A DNA stretch of 64,000 bases from G963675935 sp963675935 (GCA_963675935.2 OY780964.2:496001-560000); one strand, 5' to 3'; positions 41,399-49,835 are shown, counted from the stretch's first letter. Translations and numbers: made by a program. Notes: a model not told the origin generated them from the letters alone.

Positions 41399-42055
41399 TT
41401 ACTCCACGCCGGGCGAATGGTAGTCGGCGTTGGCGAGATACTCGAGCACGGACGTGGCGTCTGCCCAGATCGGACGCATGAATTTTTCGCGAAGCATGGA
41501 GCGAACGGCGTTCTTTTGGTCCTTGTTCAAACAGCCCTGACCGGCGACTTTTTCCAGGATGGCGTCGTCGCCCTGATCGAGCGCGGTCAAGGCCCAGCGG
41601 GTAATCAGGCGATAGGAAGTAATGCCCGACAGACGTTTTCCGTCGGGCGTCATGGCGAGCTTTAACTCGACAAGTTGGAAGTCGCCCTGGTTGGGCAAAC
41701 TATCGCGGGCGCGTTTGGCGGGCAGAAATCCACTGCTGATGCGGAACATCCACCCCTCGCCGTTGTTTTCCCACGAGGCGACCACGTAGGTTCGATTGCA
41801 GATTAGGTAGTGGCTTTCGCGGTTGAGCCGCTCGGGCGGGCGGTAGGTTTCCAGATGTTCCTCGGTGGCGGGAACGATGTATCCGCCAGGCTCGACGTCG
41901 TCCAGGGGGATGGAGTCGGAGATTTCCTCGCTCGCGGCGGCGACGGCGGCCAGCAGGATCGGCTGCTTGCAGTTAGGGCATTTTGCCCAGCGGCCCTCCA
42001 ATTCGTCCTTGGCGTGGAGCTTTTTGTCGCAATGGGGACAAACGATATGGATCAT
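41399..42055 (-). CDS. Zinc-ribbon protein of unknown function
   Basis: A 218-residue protein with GGAG before ATG 42055. It opens with a zinc ribbon, MIHIVCPHCDKKLHAKDELE then CPNCKQPI (two CxxC pairs), common in planctomycete membrane-associated and regulatory proteins. The rest (about 80-218) shows no recognised domain (SHYLICNRTYVVASWENNGE; DQKNAVRSMLREKFMRPIWA). There is no membrane helix. Confidence 0.7.
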   Translation of the reverse strand: MIHIVCPHCDKKLHAKDELEGRWAKCPNCKQPILLAAVAAASEEISDSIPLDDVEPGGYIVPATEEHLETYRPPERLNRESHYLICNRTYVVASWENNGEGWMFRISSGFLPAKRARDSLPNQGDFQLVELKLAMTPDGKRLSGITSYRLITRWALTALDQGDDAILEKVAGQGCLNKDQKNAVRSMLREKFMRPIWADATSVLEYLANADYHSPGVE

Positions 42056-42264
42056 GATGGACTCCGGCGAAAGTCGTACACCGCCGATGCGGGGATGGTG
42101 ACATGGCCACGATACTTCACACGGCCTGAACCGGCGTTTTTTCCTCCCTGGAGAAAAATGTGCCGTCCTTGCCCGTGCATAGGATAAAACGGAGTCTACC
42201 ACCCGACGCTGCGCCTCGTCAATCATGTCGCCACCCCCCCCCTCAGAAAAAGTGCGCCGCCGTT

Positions 42265-42331
42265 TGTAGAACGGAATTTATTCCGTTCCATCATCTTTTA
42301 CCCGGCAAACGGAATGAATTCCGTTTTACTT
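42265..42331. repeat. Family G palindrome (GTAGAACGGAATTTATTCCG)
   Basis: Left unit GTAGAACGGAATTTATTCCG, right unit AACGGAATGAATTCCGTTTTAC. Confidence 0.75.
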
Positions 42332-42399
42332 TGCTGTTCTGCTGCCTTGATGAACAGGAGAACTGCAATGTCGCATTTTGGGGATAGATGGGAAAAACC

Positions 42400-42484
42400 G
42401 TCATTCTGAGCGCAGCGAAGAATCTCGTTGGCCCGAGCGAACTTACGTGATACCACGGAGATTCTTCGCTACGCTCAGAATGAC
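42400..42484. repeat. Dispersed palindrome, family D
   Basis: GTCATTCTGAGCGCAGCGAA...CGCTCAGAATGAC, with a longer loop than other copies. Confidence 0.9.
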
Positions 42485-42636
42485 GGTTTCCTGGACTTTG
42501 CTGTTCTGCTGCCTTGATGAGGAAGTTTGTTGCATCTCCAACCGCTCACCGTATAATCGAGTGCGATGGCATATCCGACGCGGGTTTGTTTTTATGACCC
42601 TATCACCGTTCCGTGCAATAACCAACATAAATTCAA

Positions 42637-43485
42637 GTGCCATTCGCTCCTGACGCTTTTTCCGCCCCCGTGGTTCGCGAAACGGTCTGCAAGACGATTC
42701 TCAACCGTGGCGGGTTGGGCGACTATTCGTTGAATTGCTACACCGGCTGCACTCATGCTTGCGTCTACTGCTACGCCCGGTTCATGCAGCGGTTCCATCC
42801 CCATGACGAACCCTGGGGAACATTCGTCGATGTGAAGGTCAATGCCGTCGAAACGCTCAAACGGCAGTTGCGCCGGGCCGCGCCGGGCTCGGTGTTCATC
42901 AGCAGCGCTTGCGACGGTTGGCAGCCGATCGAGTCCCAGTGGGGGCTTACGCGACGATGCTGCGAACTGCTGCTCGAACATGGTTTTGAACTCCACCTGT
43001 TGACCAAGAGCAAGCTGGTGCTCCGCGACCTGGATATTTTCGCCGGCCGGACGGTGCAGTTTGGCGTCAGCGTGACCTCGCTGGACGAACGGCTTCGGGC
43101 GATGTGGGAACCGGGGGCAGCAAGCATTGAGGAACGGTTCGCGGTGATCGAGACCGCGCGGCGGGCGGGCTTGCAGACCAGCGTCATGTTCGGCCCGCTG
43201 CTGCCGTTTCTTTCCGATAGCCAGGCCTCGATCGAAGCCATGCTCGCTCGGGCGGACGGTCTGGGCGTCGATCGGATATGGGTCGATGCGATGAATCCCC
43301 GCCCGAGGGTTTGGCCCGCCGTGGCTGCATTGCTGCGCCGGCAGTATCCCGAGTTGCTCGAGGCTTACCGCAAAATTCTTTTCGACCAGTCGTCGCGCGA
43401 GGCATATCTAAACGAACTGCACGGGCGAATTGACGATGCGGCCCGTCGAATGTCGCTGGCCGATCGGGTTGGCGCGTGCATGTAG
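42637..43485 (+). CDS. SPL-type radical SAM protein
   Basis: A 282-residue protein from a GTG start. The 4Fe-4S/SAM motif CYTGCTHACVYCYARFM (CxxxCxxC within it) and the closing DQSSREAYLNELHGRIDDA match the SPL-family radical SAM group. It is related to spore photoproduct lyase but found in non-sporulators. KTILNRGGLGDYSLNCYTGC is the usual lead-in. The substrate is unknown. The stop codon TAG is the GTAG foot of a family Q hairpin. Confidence 0.87.
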   Translation: MPFAPDAFSAPVVRETVCKTILNRGGLGDYSLNCYTGCTHACVYCYARFMQRFHPHDEPWGTFVDVKVNAVETLKRQLRRAAPGSVFISSACDGWQPIESQWGLTRRCCELLLEHGFELHLLTKSKLVLRDLDIFAGRTVQFGVSVTSLDERLRAMWEPGAASIEERFAVIETARRAGLQTSVMFGPLLPFLSDSQASIEAMLARADGLGVDRIWVDAMNPRPRVWPAVAALLRRQYPELLEAYRKILFDQSSREAYLNELHGRIDDAARRMSLADRVGACM

Positions 43486-43507
43486 GTCCCGTCTGCCGGA
43501 CGGGACT
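43482..43507. repeat. Family Q hairpin (GTAGGTCCCG), partial
   Basis: GTAGGTCCCGTCTGCCGGAC then GGGACTT. The GTAG overlaps the stop codon of the radical SAM gene. Confidence 0.8.
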
Positions 43508-43584
43508 TGGCACGGCCTCAAAGACGCAAAAATGGGCCTGGTTTTGTCGGAGGTTTTCCAGGGAAATAGTTACTGTTGCGGAAA

Positions 43585-43667
43585 GTAGGGTGGGACAAGC
43601 GTAGCGCGGTCCCACCATGCGTTTTTCGCGGATTATGGTGGGACTGCGAGAACTTGTTCCACCCTAC
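43585..43667. repeat. Dispersed palindrome, family B
   Basis: GTAGGGTGGGACAAGCGTAG...CTTGTTCCACCCTAC. Confidence 0.92.
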
Positions 43668-43690
43668 GCATGCCTTCCGCGACAGAAACC

Positions 43691-43765
43691 ATACCTTGCA
43701 CGGCTTGGTTTGTCCGATTTCTTGCGAGGTGGAAAAACCGGACAATTTCAACCGTTCGCAGTATA
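43691..43765. repeat. Dispersed 75-base repeat (family R), inverted copy 2
   Basis: Complement of 30831-30905 with one mismatch over 75 bases. Confidence 0.92.
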
Positions 43766-44044
43766 AATAGCCTCCGGCTATTGCGACTCTTGCCGTTGTC
43801 CCTCCGACATTCCATTTCATGATGTTCAGTCGGTCGATTTGCGTGAAATTGCCCGCAACGAATGCACGGCGTGCCCGCACATAAGGCAAATATGCGAGAT
43901 TGCAGCAAAGAACTTGCGGTAAACAGCGAAAGTCGCCGCCCTGATCGCATCTTCCGATTTGCCACTCTTGGTTGTTGTCGGCAAGCGACTTACGTCGCAT
44001 GGGAACGGTCCGAAGGACATCCGACCGTCAGCGGCGGCCGACCA

Positions 44045-44100
44045 ACATGAACGGATAATGGCACGGATGTTGCAGCAGCTACACTGACATCCGTTCATGT
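44045..44100 (+). promoter_or_regulatory. Inverted repeat flanking the amtB promoter
   Basis: ACATGAACGGAT (44045-44056) and its exact complement ATCCGTTCATGT (44089-44100) enclose the sigma-54 element. The right arm would overlap or just follow the transcription start. It could be an operator or a hairpin. Confidence 0.6.
44059..44074 (+). promoter_or_regulatory. Consensus sigma-54 (-24/-12) promoter of amtB-glnK
   Basis: TGGCAC, five bases, TTGCA: an exact match to the sigma-54 consensus, with GG and GC twelve bases apart (first base to first base). The expected transcription start is near 44085, leaving a leader of about 65 bases before amtB. Sigma-54 control of ammonium transport under nitrogen limitation is well known in other bacteria. 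Confidence 0.8.
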
Positions 44101-44149
44101 AACCGTTCATTCACCTTACACCTTTTGCCAGATAGTCGAGGTCGCTGAA

Positions 44150-45883
44150 ATGGTCAATTGGACCGAACGCTCTCTTTGCGCGCTGATCGTATTTACCGGC
44201 ATTCTTGTGGCGGGAACGTGCTTCGCGGCGGATAGCGCGACAGCGCCCGTTGCGGCCGACGCCGCCAAGCCCGCGGCTTCCGCCACGCCGCCCACGCCCG
44301 AGCTGCCCGCGTACTTTTCCGGCGCCAACGCCGACAAGACCAAGCCTACGTGGCCCGATCCCACGGGCGGCGCCGCGGGCACTTGGGCCACGCCCGCGGG
44401 CGATGGCAAAGCGGATATTCCCTCGAAACTGACCAACACCGATCTCTACGACCGCATCGCCCATAATCTGTTTTCGATCAACATGGTCTGGGTGTTGATT
44501 GCGGGCTTTTTGGTGATGTTCATGCAAACGGGGTTCGCCATGGTCGAGACCGGCTTATGCCGGGCGAAGAACGCGGCGCACACGATGAGCATGAATTTCA
44601 TGGTATACCCGTTGGGCTGTCTCGCATTCTGGGTGTACGGATTCGCGATCGGCTGGGGCAATTGGTTCAACGGACCTGTTGCGCCGGGCTGGTATTCATC
44701 ACTGGGACCGGGCACGTCGGTGCTCAATAGCGGCTGGGGCCTCGGCGTCGCCGATGCGGCCACCGGCGCATTTCAATACGGCCTGATCGGACTGAAGGGT
44801 TTTTGCCTGAATGGCATGGACGATGTGAGCGTCATGGCGTTGTTCTTCTTCATGATGGTGTTCATGGACACCACGGCCACCATTCCCACCGGGGCGATGG
44901 CGGAACGCTGGAGTTGGAAAAACTTCTGCCTCTTCGCAGTCTGGGTTGCATTGCCTTACTGCCTGTTCGCCAACTGGGTGTGGGGCGGCGGATGGCTCGC
45001 TCAATCCGGAGTGAATTGGGGGTTGGGCCACGGGGCGGTCGATTTCGCGGGTTCCAGCGTCGTCCACGCCATGGGCGGCATCATCGGACTCGCCGGCGCG
45101 ATCGTCATCGGACCGCGACTTGGAAAATTCGCCAAAAACGGCACACCATTGCCAATTCCGGGCCATCATGTTCCAATGGTGATTGCGGGCACGTTTATCC
45201 TGGCCTTCGGTTGGTTCGGTTTCAACCCCGGCTCGACCTTGGCCGGCACCGACCTGCGGATCAGCATGGTCGTGGTCAACACGATGTTGGCCGGCATCGC
45301 CGGCGCCATTACTTCGATGCTTGCCTTGTACGCGAAGGGCCTCAAGCCCGATCCCACGATGATGTGCAACGGCATGTTGGCCGGTTTGGTGGCCATCACC
45401 GCGCCGTGCGCGTTTGTCGATAGCTGGGCAGCCGCGTTGATCGGCGGCATCGCCGGCGTGTTGGTCGTCTTCAGCGTGTTCTTCTGGGAACGCCGCGGCA
45501 TCGACGACCCGGTGGGCGCAATCTCCGTCCACGGCGTCAACGGCCTCTGGGGCACCATCGCCGTCGGCATTTTCGCCAACGGGAAGTATGGAGCCGGCTG
45601 GAACAACGTCATTCGCGAGGACATTCTCCAAGGCGTTGGAAAAGACCTTGGCTACGACGGCGTCCGCGGCATCCTGTTTGGAGACGCCTCGCAACTGTTC
45701 GCCCAATTGCTCGACGCGGCCGTGGTGGCCGTCTTCGGGTTCTGCATGGCCTATGCTTGGTTTAAGCTGAGCAACTGGATTACGCCCATTCGCGTCAGCC
45801 GCGAAACGGAGATCGAAGGGCTTGACGGCCCGGAGATGGGCGCTTTGGGATACCCCGATTTTACCGTGGCAAACCGCGGTTGA
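44150..45883 (+). CDS. amtB: Ammonium transporter AmtB
   Basis: A 577-residue membrane channel. A signal-like leader (residues 1-27) and a long Ala/Pro-rich periplasmic stretch (28-95) precede the usual eleven-helix Amt core. Core motifs: FLVMFMQTGFAMVETGLCRA, FFFMMVFMDTTATIPTGAMA, FAGSSVVHAMGGIIGLAGAI with the pore His, FGWFGFNPGSTLA, ISVHGVNGLWGTIAVGIFA with the second pore His. It passes ammonium inward and is blocked by GlnK, encoded next. GAGG precedes the ATG. A sigma-54 promoter lies upstream. Confidence 0.95.
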   Translation: MVNWTERSLCALIVFTGILVAGTCFAADSATAPVAADAAKPAASATPPTPELPAYFSGANADKTKPTWPDPTGGAAGTWATPAGDGKADIPSKLTNTDLYDRIAHNLFSINMVWVLIAGFLVMFMQTGFAMVETGLCRAKNAAHTMSMNFMVYPLGCLAFWVYGFAIGWGNWFNGPVAPGWYSSLGPGTSVLNSGWGLGVADAATGAFQYGLIGLKGFCLNGMDDVSVMALFFFMMVFMDTTATIPTGAMAERWSWKNFCLFAVWVALPYCLFANWVWGGGWLAQSGVNWGLGHGAVDFAGSSVVHAMGGIIGLAGAIVIGPRLGKFAKNGTPLPIPGHHVPMVIAGTFILAFGWFGFNPGSTLAGTDLRISMVVVNTMLAGIAGAITSMLALYAKGLKPDPTMMCNGMLAGLVAITAPCAFVDSWAAALIGGIAGVLVVFSVFFWERRGIDDPVGAISVHGVNGLWGTIAVGIFANGKYGAGWNNVIREDILQGVGKDLGYDGVRGILFGDASQLFAQLLDAAVVAVFGFCMAYAWFKLSNWITPIRVSRETEIEGLDGPEMGALGYPDFTVANRG

Positions 45884-45906
45884 TACAACAATAGGAAACC
45901 ATTGTT

Positions 45907-46245
45907 ATGAAAAAGATCGAAGCGTTGATTCGCCATTTCAAGCTCGAAGAGGTCAAGGATGCGCTCATGGAGCATGGCGTCCATGGCATGACGATTACCG
46001 AGGTTCGCGGATTCGGCCGCCAGAAAGGCCATACCGAAATGTACCGCGGCACGGAGTACACGGTCGATTTCGTCCCCAAGATCAAGATCGAGGTCGCGGT
46101 CGCGGACGGCGATTTGCCCGGCGTCATCGAGGCGATTACCCGCGCCGCCAGGACGGGCCAAGTCGGCGACGGCAAGATCTTCGTGACCGAACTGGCCGAG
46201 GCGGTTCGTATCCGCACGGGAGAATCGGGGGAGATCGCCATTTGA
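45907..46245 (+). CDS. glnK: Nitrogen regulatory protein P-II (GlnK/GlnB)
   Basis: A 112-residue P-II protein. The T-loop holds Tyr51 (GTEYTVDFVPK), the site uridylylated by GlnD. The ATP-site motif TGQVGDGKIFV and the start MKKIEALIRHFKLEEVKDAL are standard. It lies 23 bases after amtB, so the pair is surely one operon. It senses 2-oxoglutarate/ATP and controls AmtB and GlnE. The name glnK rather than glnB rests on linkage to amtB. Confidence 0.95.
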   Translation: MKKIEALIRHFKLEEVKDALMEHGVHGMTITEVRGFGRQKGHTEMYRGTEYTVDFVPKIKIEVAVADGDLPGVIEAITRAARTGQVGDGKIFVTELAEAVRIRTGESGEIAI

Positions 46246-46259
46246 CGAAAGAGCAAAAT

Positions 46260-46312
46260 AACTTCCCGATTTTGCACCCATCCGCCCGGCACAAGTGCCG
46301 GGGCTAAACGGG
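46260..46312. repeat. Dispersed repeat, family O, copy 1
   Basis: Reads (complement) ACCCGTTTAGCCCCGGCAC..., an inverted copy of 56114-56168. It contains the hairpin CCGGCACTTGTGCCGG and shares the CCCGTTTAGCC end with family A. Confidence 0.85.
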
Positions 46313-46342
46313 TAATGGAAAAGTTATTGGCCCATAAATCCT

Positions 46343-49117
46343 ATGCCTCTTTTCCACACCAACGTGTCGGCGGCCAAGCAATGTTTGGTCGAAGGACAAT
46401 GGGAATTGCAACGGCGCCACGAGGCCGGCGGCGCGGGGGGCGACGTATGCGCCGCCCTGAGCGACTTGTGGGATCAAGCCCTTCTGGCATTGACCAATGC
46501 GGCGTTGGACGATCTGGGCTGTGGCGGGCCTGACGGACTGTGGCGGCACATCGCCTTGGTGGCCCACGGCGGCTATGGACGCCGTGATGTCGCCCCTTAC
46601 AGCGACGTCGATCTAATGATTCTCCATCGGTCGGCCGCCGGCAGCCGCGTCGCTCCGTTGGCCGAGCGATTGCTGCGCGACGTGTTCGACGCCGGCCTGA
46701 CGCTCGGCCATAGCGTGCGGACGCCCGAAGTGGCTTGCTCCCTGGCGTGCGACGAGCCGGTCGTATGCACGTCGCTGGTGGAATCCCGTTTGCTGGGCGG
46801 CAATTCCGCGTTGTTCACGCAATACATGCGGCGATTCCGTCGCTGCGTCAGCCGCCGCGCCAGTCGGCTTGTGGCCGGCATCGTTGACAACCGGCTGAAG
46901 GAACGGGGGCGAAGCGGTGAGACGGTCTTTCTGCTCGAGCCGAATGTCAAGCGGTCGCGCGGGGGGCTGCGCGACATCCAGTTGATCCGCTGGATCGGTT
47001 TTGTCCGCTATGGGACTGCCGAACCCCGCCAACTGCACGCCCGAGGACTGCTCGGCGAGGAAGACTTGCCGGCATTGGAGCGGGCCGGCGAGTTTCTGCT
47101 GCGGCTGCGCAACGAGTTGCACTTCCACGCGGGGCAGTCGGCCGACGTGCTCGATCGGGCCGAGCAACTCCGCATCGCCGAGTTGCGAGGTTATCGGCCG
47201 AAAGCCGGTCTGCTGCCGGTCGAGCAGTTCATGCGGGATTACTTCCGCCACACGACGGCGGTGAGCCATGTGGCCACCCAATTCACGGCCAAGGCCCAGT
47301 CGCGCGACCGCATGGCGAAGCTGGTCACGGTGCTGTTCGGTCACCGGGTGGAAGACGGCGTTCACGTCGGGCCGGCGGGGCTTCTGGCCAGTCCGCGGCG
47401 ACTCGAACGGCTCCGCGGCGACTTGACGGCCATCGTGGAACTCGTCGACACGGCGAACCTCTACGACAAGCCGATCGCGTCGTCCACCTGGGAATCGATC
47501 TGCCGCAACGCCTGCCACTTGCCGAAAACGCCGCCGGGGGCGGAGGCGTGCCGGCATTTCCTCTCGTTGTTGAGCCACACGGCCCGGCTTGGCCCGCTGT
47601 TGCGAGATTTGCACGACGCCCGCATCCTCGAACGGTTTATTCCCGAGTTCCACCACGCTCGCGGCCTGCTGCAATTCAACCAGTATCACAAATATACAGT
47701 GGACGAGCATTGTTTGCGTGCGGTCGAATTCGCCACGGGTCTACGGTCGGACGCGGGGCCGCTGGGACGAGTCTATCGCTCGTTGGCCCAAAAACACCTG
47801 CTGCACTTGGCGCTTCTGATCCACGACTTGGGCAAGGGCCGTCCGGAGGACCACAGCGAGGCGGGGCTCAAGATCGCCGCCGACGCCGCCACGCGGTTGG
47901 GGCTGCCCGCCCATGAAACCGAGGCCCTGCAATTCCTCGTGCATCGGCACATGCTGATGAACCACTTGGCGTTCCGCCGCGATACGGCCGACGAGCAATT
48001 GGCCGTGCAGTTCGCGGTTCAGGTTGGCTCGCCGGAGCTGCTGCAAATGCTTTATGTGATGACCGCCGCCGACCTCGCGGCCGTTGGACCGGACGTGTGG
48101 GACGGCTGGAAGTTGGAGGTTATCACGGACCTCTACCATCGGACGATGCACCACCTCGCGGGCGAGAGCCCGGAAACCACCGTCGATCAGTTGATCGACC
48201 AGCAGCGAGCGGCGATTCGGGAGCAACTCGGCGAGGAAAAGGACGAAGTGTGGTTCGCCGAACATCTTGCCGCCCTGACGGCTGCCTATCTGAACGTCAC
48301 GCCGCCCCAACAGGCGGCGGCCGATCTGCGTTTGCTCCATGGTCTATGCCGTTTGGGAGAAGGCGGGGACTCAGGGCCTGTAAAAAAACAAGCTGGTGAA
48401 TTATACGTAGGACGGATTTCCGAATCCGTCCAGTATTTGGGAACGGATTTGGAAATCCGTCCTACAAAATCGTACAAGTTATTCTTTAACAGCGACTTCG
48501 GCGTCTCGGTCGCCGCGCAGTATCAGCCGGATACCGACACGGTGCAATTCACGGTGGCCACGTCCGAGCGGATCGCGGCCGGCGTTTTCCACCGGCTCAC
48601 CGGCGCGCTTGGCAGCCACGGCATGGAGATACGCACGGCGCACATTCACACGCTGCCCGACGGTTTGGTGCTGGACCGTTTTTGGGCACACGACCCGGAC
48701 TACGCCGGCGAGCCTCCGCCGCAACGGCTCGATCAGCTCCGTCGGTCGCTCATCCAATCGTTGCGAAGCCCGACGTCCGAGCCGCCGGAATTTCGCCGCA
48801 CCTGGCAAACGGATGTGCGTCGGGCGGTGCGACTGCCCGGCGTGCGTGCTCGCGTCAACATCGACAACAGCACCTCCGACCGTTTCACGATCATCGACGT
48901 TTTCACCCACGACCGTCCCGGCCTGCTTTACGCCGTCACCCGCTCCCTGTTCGAGTTGGGACTCTCGGTGGGCCGGGCGAAGATCGGCACCTTCCTCGAT
49001 CAGGTTGTCGATGTGTTTTACGTCACCGATCTCCAGGATCGCAAGATCAAGGATGAGCGGCGGTTGGAGGAAATTCGCCGTCGGTTGTTGGATGTCGTGG
49101 AACCGGACGGCGCATGA
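46343..49117 (+). CDS. glnD: Bifunctional uridylyltransferase/uridylyl-removing enzyme GlnD
   Basis: A 924-residue sensor enzyme that adds or removes UMP on P-II according to glutamine. Nucleotidyltransferase site: HGGYGRRDVAPYSDVDLMI (about 75-93). HD domain: LIHDLGKGRPEDHSEAG (near 494). Two ACT domains at the end (about 720-800 and 847-920; TIIDVFTHDRPGLLYAVT). Between HD and the first ACT, residues about 680-715 are a translated family C palindrome (YVGRISESVQ...LEIRPTKS). It lies 97 bases after glnK, past a family O repeat, and probably shares its transcript. No good ribosome site precedes ATG 46343. Confidence 0.93.
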   Translation: MPLFHTNVSAAKQCLVEGQWELQRRHEAGGAGGDVCAALSDLWDQALLALTNAALDDLGCGGPDGLWRHIALVAHGGYGRRDVAPYSDVDLMILHRSAAGSRVAPLAERLLRDVFDAGLTLGHSVRTPEVACSLACDEPVVCTSLVESRLLGGNSALFTQYMRRFRRCVSRRASRLVAGIVDNRLKERGRSGETVFLLEPNVKRSRGGLRDIQLIRWIGFVRYGTAEPRQLHARGLLGEEDLPALERAGEFLLRLRNELHFHAGQSADVLDRAEQLRIAELRGYRPKAGLLPVEQFMRDYFRHTTAVSHVATQFTAKAQSRDRMAKLVTVLFGHRVEDGVHVGPAGLLASPRRLERLRGDLTAIVELVDTANLYDKPIASSTWESICRNACHLPKTPPGAEACRHFLSLLSHTARLGPLLRDLHDARILERFIPEFHHARGLLQFNQYHKYTVDEHCLRAVEFATGLRSDAGPLGRVYRSLAQKHLLHLALLIHDLGKGRPEDHSEAGLKIAADAATRLGLPAHETEALQFLVHRHMLMNHLAFRRDTADEQLAVQFAVQVGSPELLQMLYVMTAADLAAVGPDVWDGWKLEVITDLYHRTMHHLAGESPETTVDQLIDQQRAAIREQLGEEKDEVWFAEHLAALTAAYLNVTPPQQAAADLRLLHGLCRLGEGGDSGPVKKQAGELYVGRISESVQYLGTDLEIRPTKSYKLFFNSDFGVSVAAQYQPDTDTVQFTVATSERIAAGVFHRLTGALGSHGMEIRTAHIHTLPDGLVLDRFWAHDPDYAGEPPPQRLDQLRRSLIQSLRSPTSEPPEFRRTWQTDVRRAVRLPGVRARVNIDNSTSDRFTIIDVFTHDRPGLLYAVTRSLFELGLSVGRAKIGTFLDQVVDVFYVTDLQDRKIKDERRLEEIRRRLLDVVEPDGA
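48407..48465. repeat. Family C palindrome inside glnD
   Basis: GTAGGACGGATTTCCGAATC...GGAAATCCGTCCTAC, 59 bases, with AT-rich flanks like the free copies (right flank ACAAGTTATTC). The glnD frame is open throughout. Confidence 0.92.
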
Positions 49118-49534
49118 ACCGATCAAGGCGGGTTGGTGTGATGGCGTGCCCATGCGTTCCGGCCCATAGCGCGATGCAGCCTGCATTCTCGAACGACATG
49201 TGCTGAAGATAGTGGATTCGCATGATCTTCTTTTTCTGGCGTCCGGGTATTTGTCAGGCGAAGGCGGTCGGCCCCAGCTTACCGCGCGGTTCGCGCGCAG
49301 CGTGCCAAGAAGCTGGGAGCCGACCGCGACGCATCCTGCAGTTCAATCGAGACTTGCCGAAATCGCAAATCGTCGTCGGGCGCAATGCTCGCAGCCGTTG
49401 CGTCGATTGCGTAATAACCAAGCAAAATCGACGCCAGCTACGGCTGCGGCGGCAGAAATGTCATAGTGCAAATACCGTGCCGCAACGAGAGTGCCACGTG
49501 CTGTCCCCAGGCGAACTGCAAAGTCCAGGAAACC

Positions 49535-49610
49535 GTCATTCTGAGCGCAGCGAAGAATCTTCGTGGCAAAAGCGTAAGTTCCCTTGGGCCAACGAGATTA
49601 TTCGCTGCGA
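49535..49610. repeat. Family D palindrome joined to an IS66 remnant
   Basis: GTCATTCTGAGCGCAGCGAA is intact at the left. The right arm GAGATTATTCGCTGCG breaks off into transposase sequence at about 49610. Confidence 0.8.
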
Positions 49611-49790
49611 TTATAAGAGCGCCGTGGTCTCGCCCGCTGGATCGTTGCCGGCGAAAAGCCAATTCTTCCGGCTGATGGCCACACGCTTCATCGCCCGCTC
49701 GGCCGCGTTGTTGTCGATCGCCAAGAAGCCCTCGGTGGTGTAGACGCACATGGCATTCCACTGGTTCAAGGCGGATTGGATGGATGTGGT
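49611..49790 (-). pseudogene. IS66-family transposase C-terminal fragment
   Basis: On the minus strand one frame reads SALNQWNAMCVYTTEGFLAI, then DNNAAERAMKRVAISRKNWL and FAGNDPAGETTALL before a TAA. That is the C-terminal signature of IS66 TnpC (DNN..ER..... .RKNWLF.G). Only about 55 of roughly 500 residues remain. No other IS66 gene, inverted repeat or target duplication is present. The 3' side abuts a family D palindrome. Confidence 0.88.
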
Positions 49791-49835
49791 TTGCGATGGC
49801 CCGACAAGTCGGAGACTGTGCGAAGCCGCAAGCAG

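Larger units (their letters stand above)
42056..42636. other. Repeat-rich divergent intergenic region
   Basis: About 580 bases. It contains a family G palindrome (42265-42331), a family D palindrome (42400-42484) and two partial copies of CTTTGCTGTTCTGCTGCCTTGATGA-type sequence (near 42331 and 42496; a fuller motif cannot be quoted). No gene seen. Confidence 0.6.
43486..44149. other. Intergenic region before the nitrogen operon
   Basis: About 660 bases. It holds a family Q half-unit, a family B palindrome, the inverted copy of the 75-base family R repeat, then the amtB promoter with its inverted repeat. No gene seen. Confidence 0.7.
49118..49835. other. Intergenic region with hairpin, family D palindrome and IS66 remnant
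   Basis: About 720 bases. A long imperfect hairpin at 49265-49332 (CGGTCGGCCCCAGCTT / AAGCTGGGAGCCGACCG) precedes a family D palindrome and an IS66 transposase tail. Confidence 0.6.

Noticed and set aside
49611..49790. Active IS66 element
   Set aside because: Only the last part of one transposase gene remains, without partners or terminal repeats.
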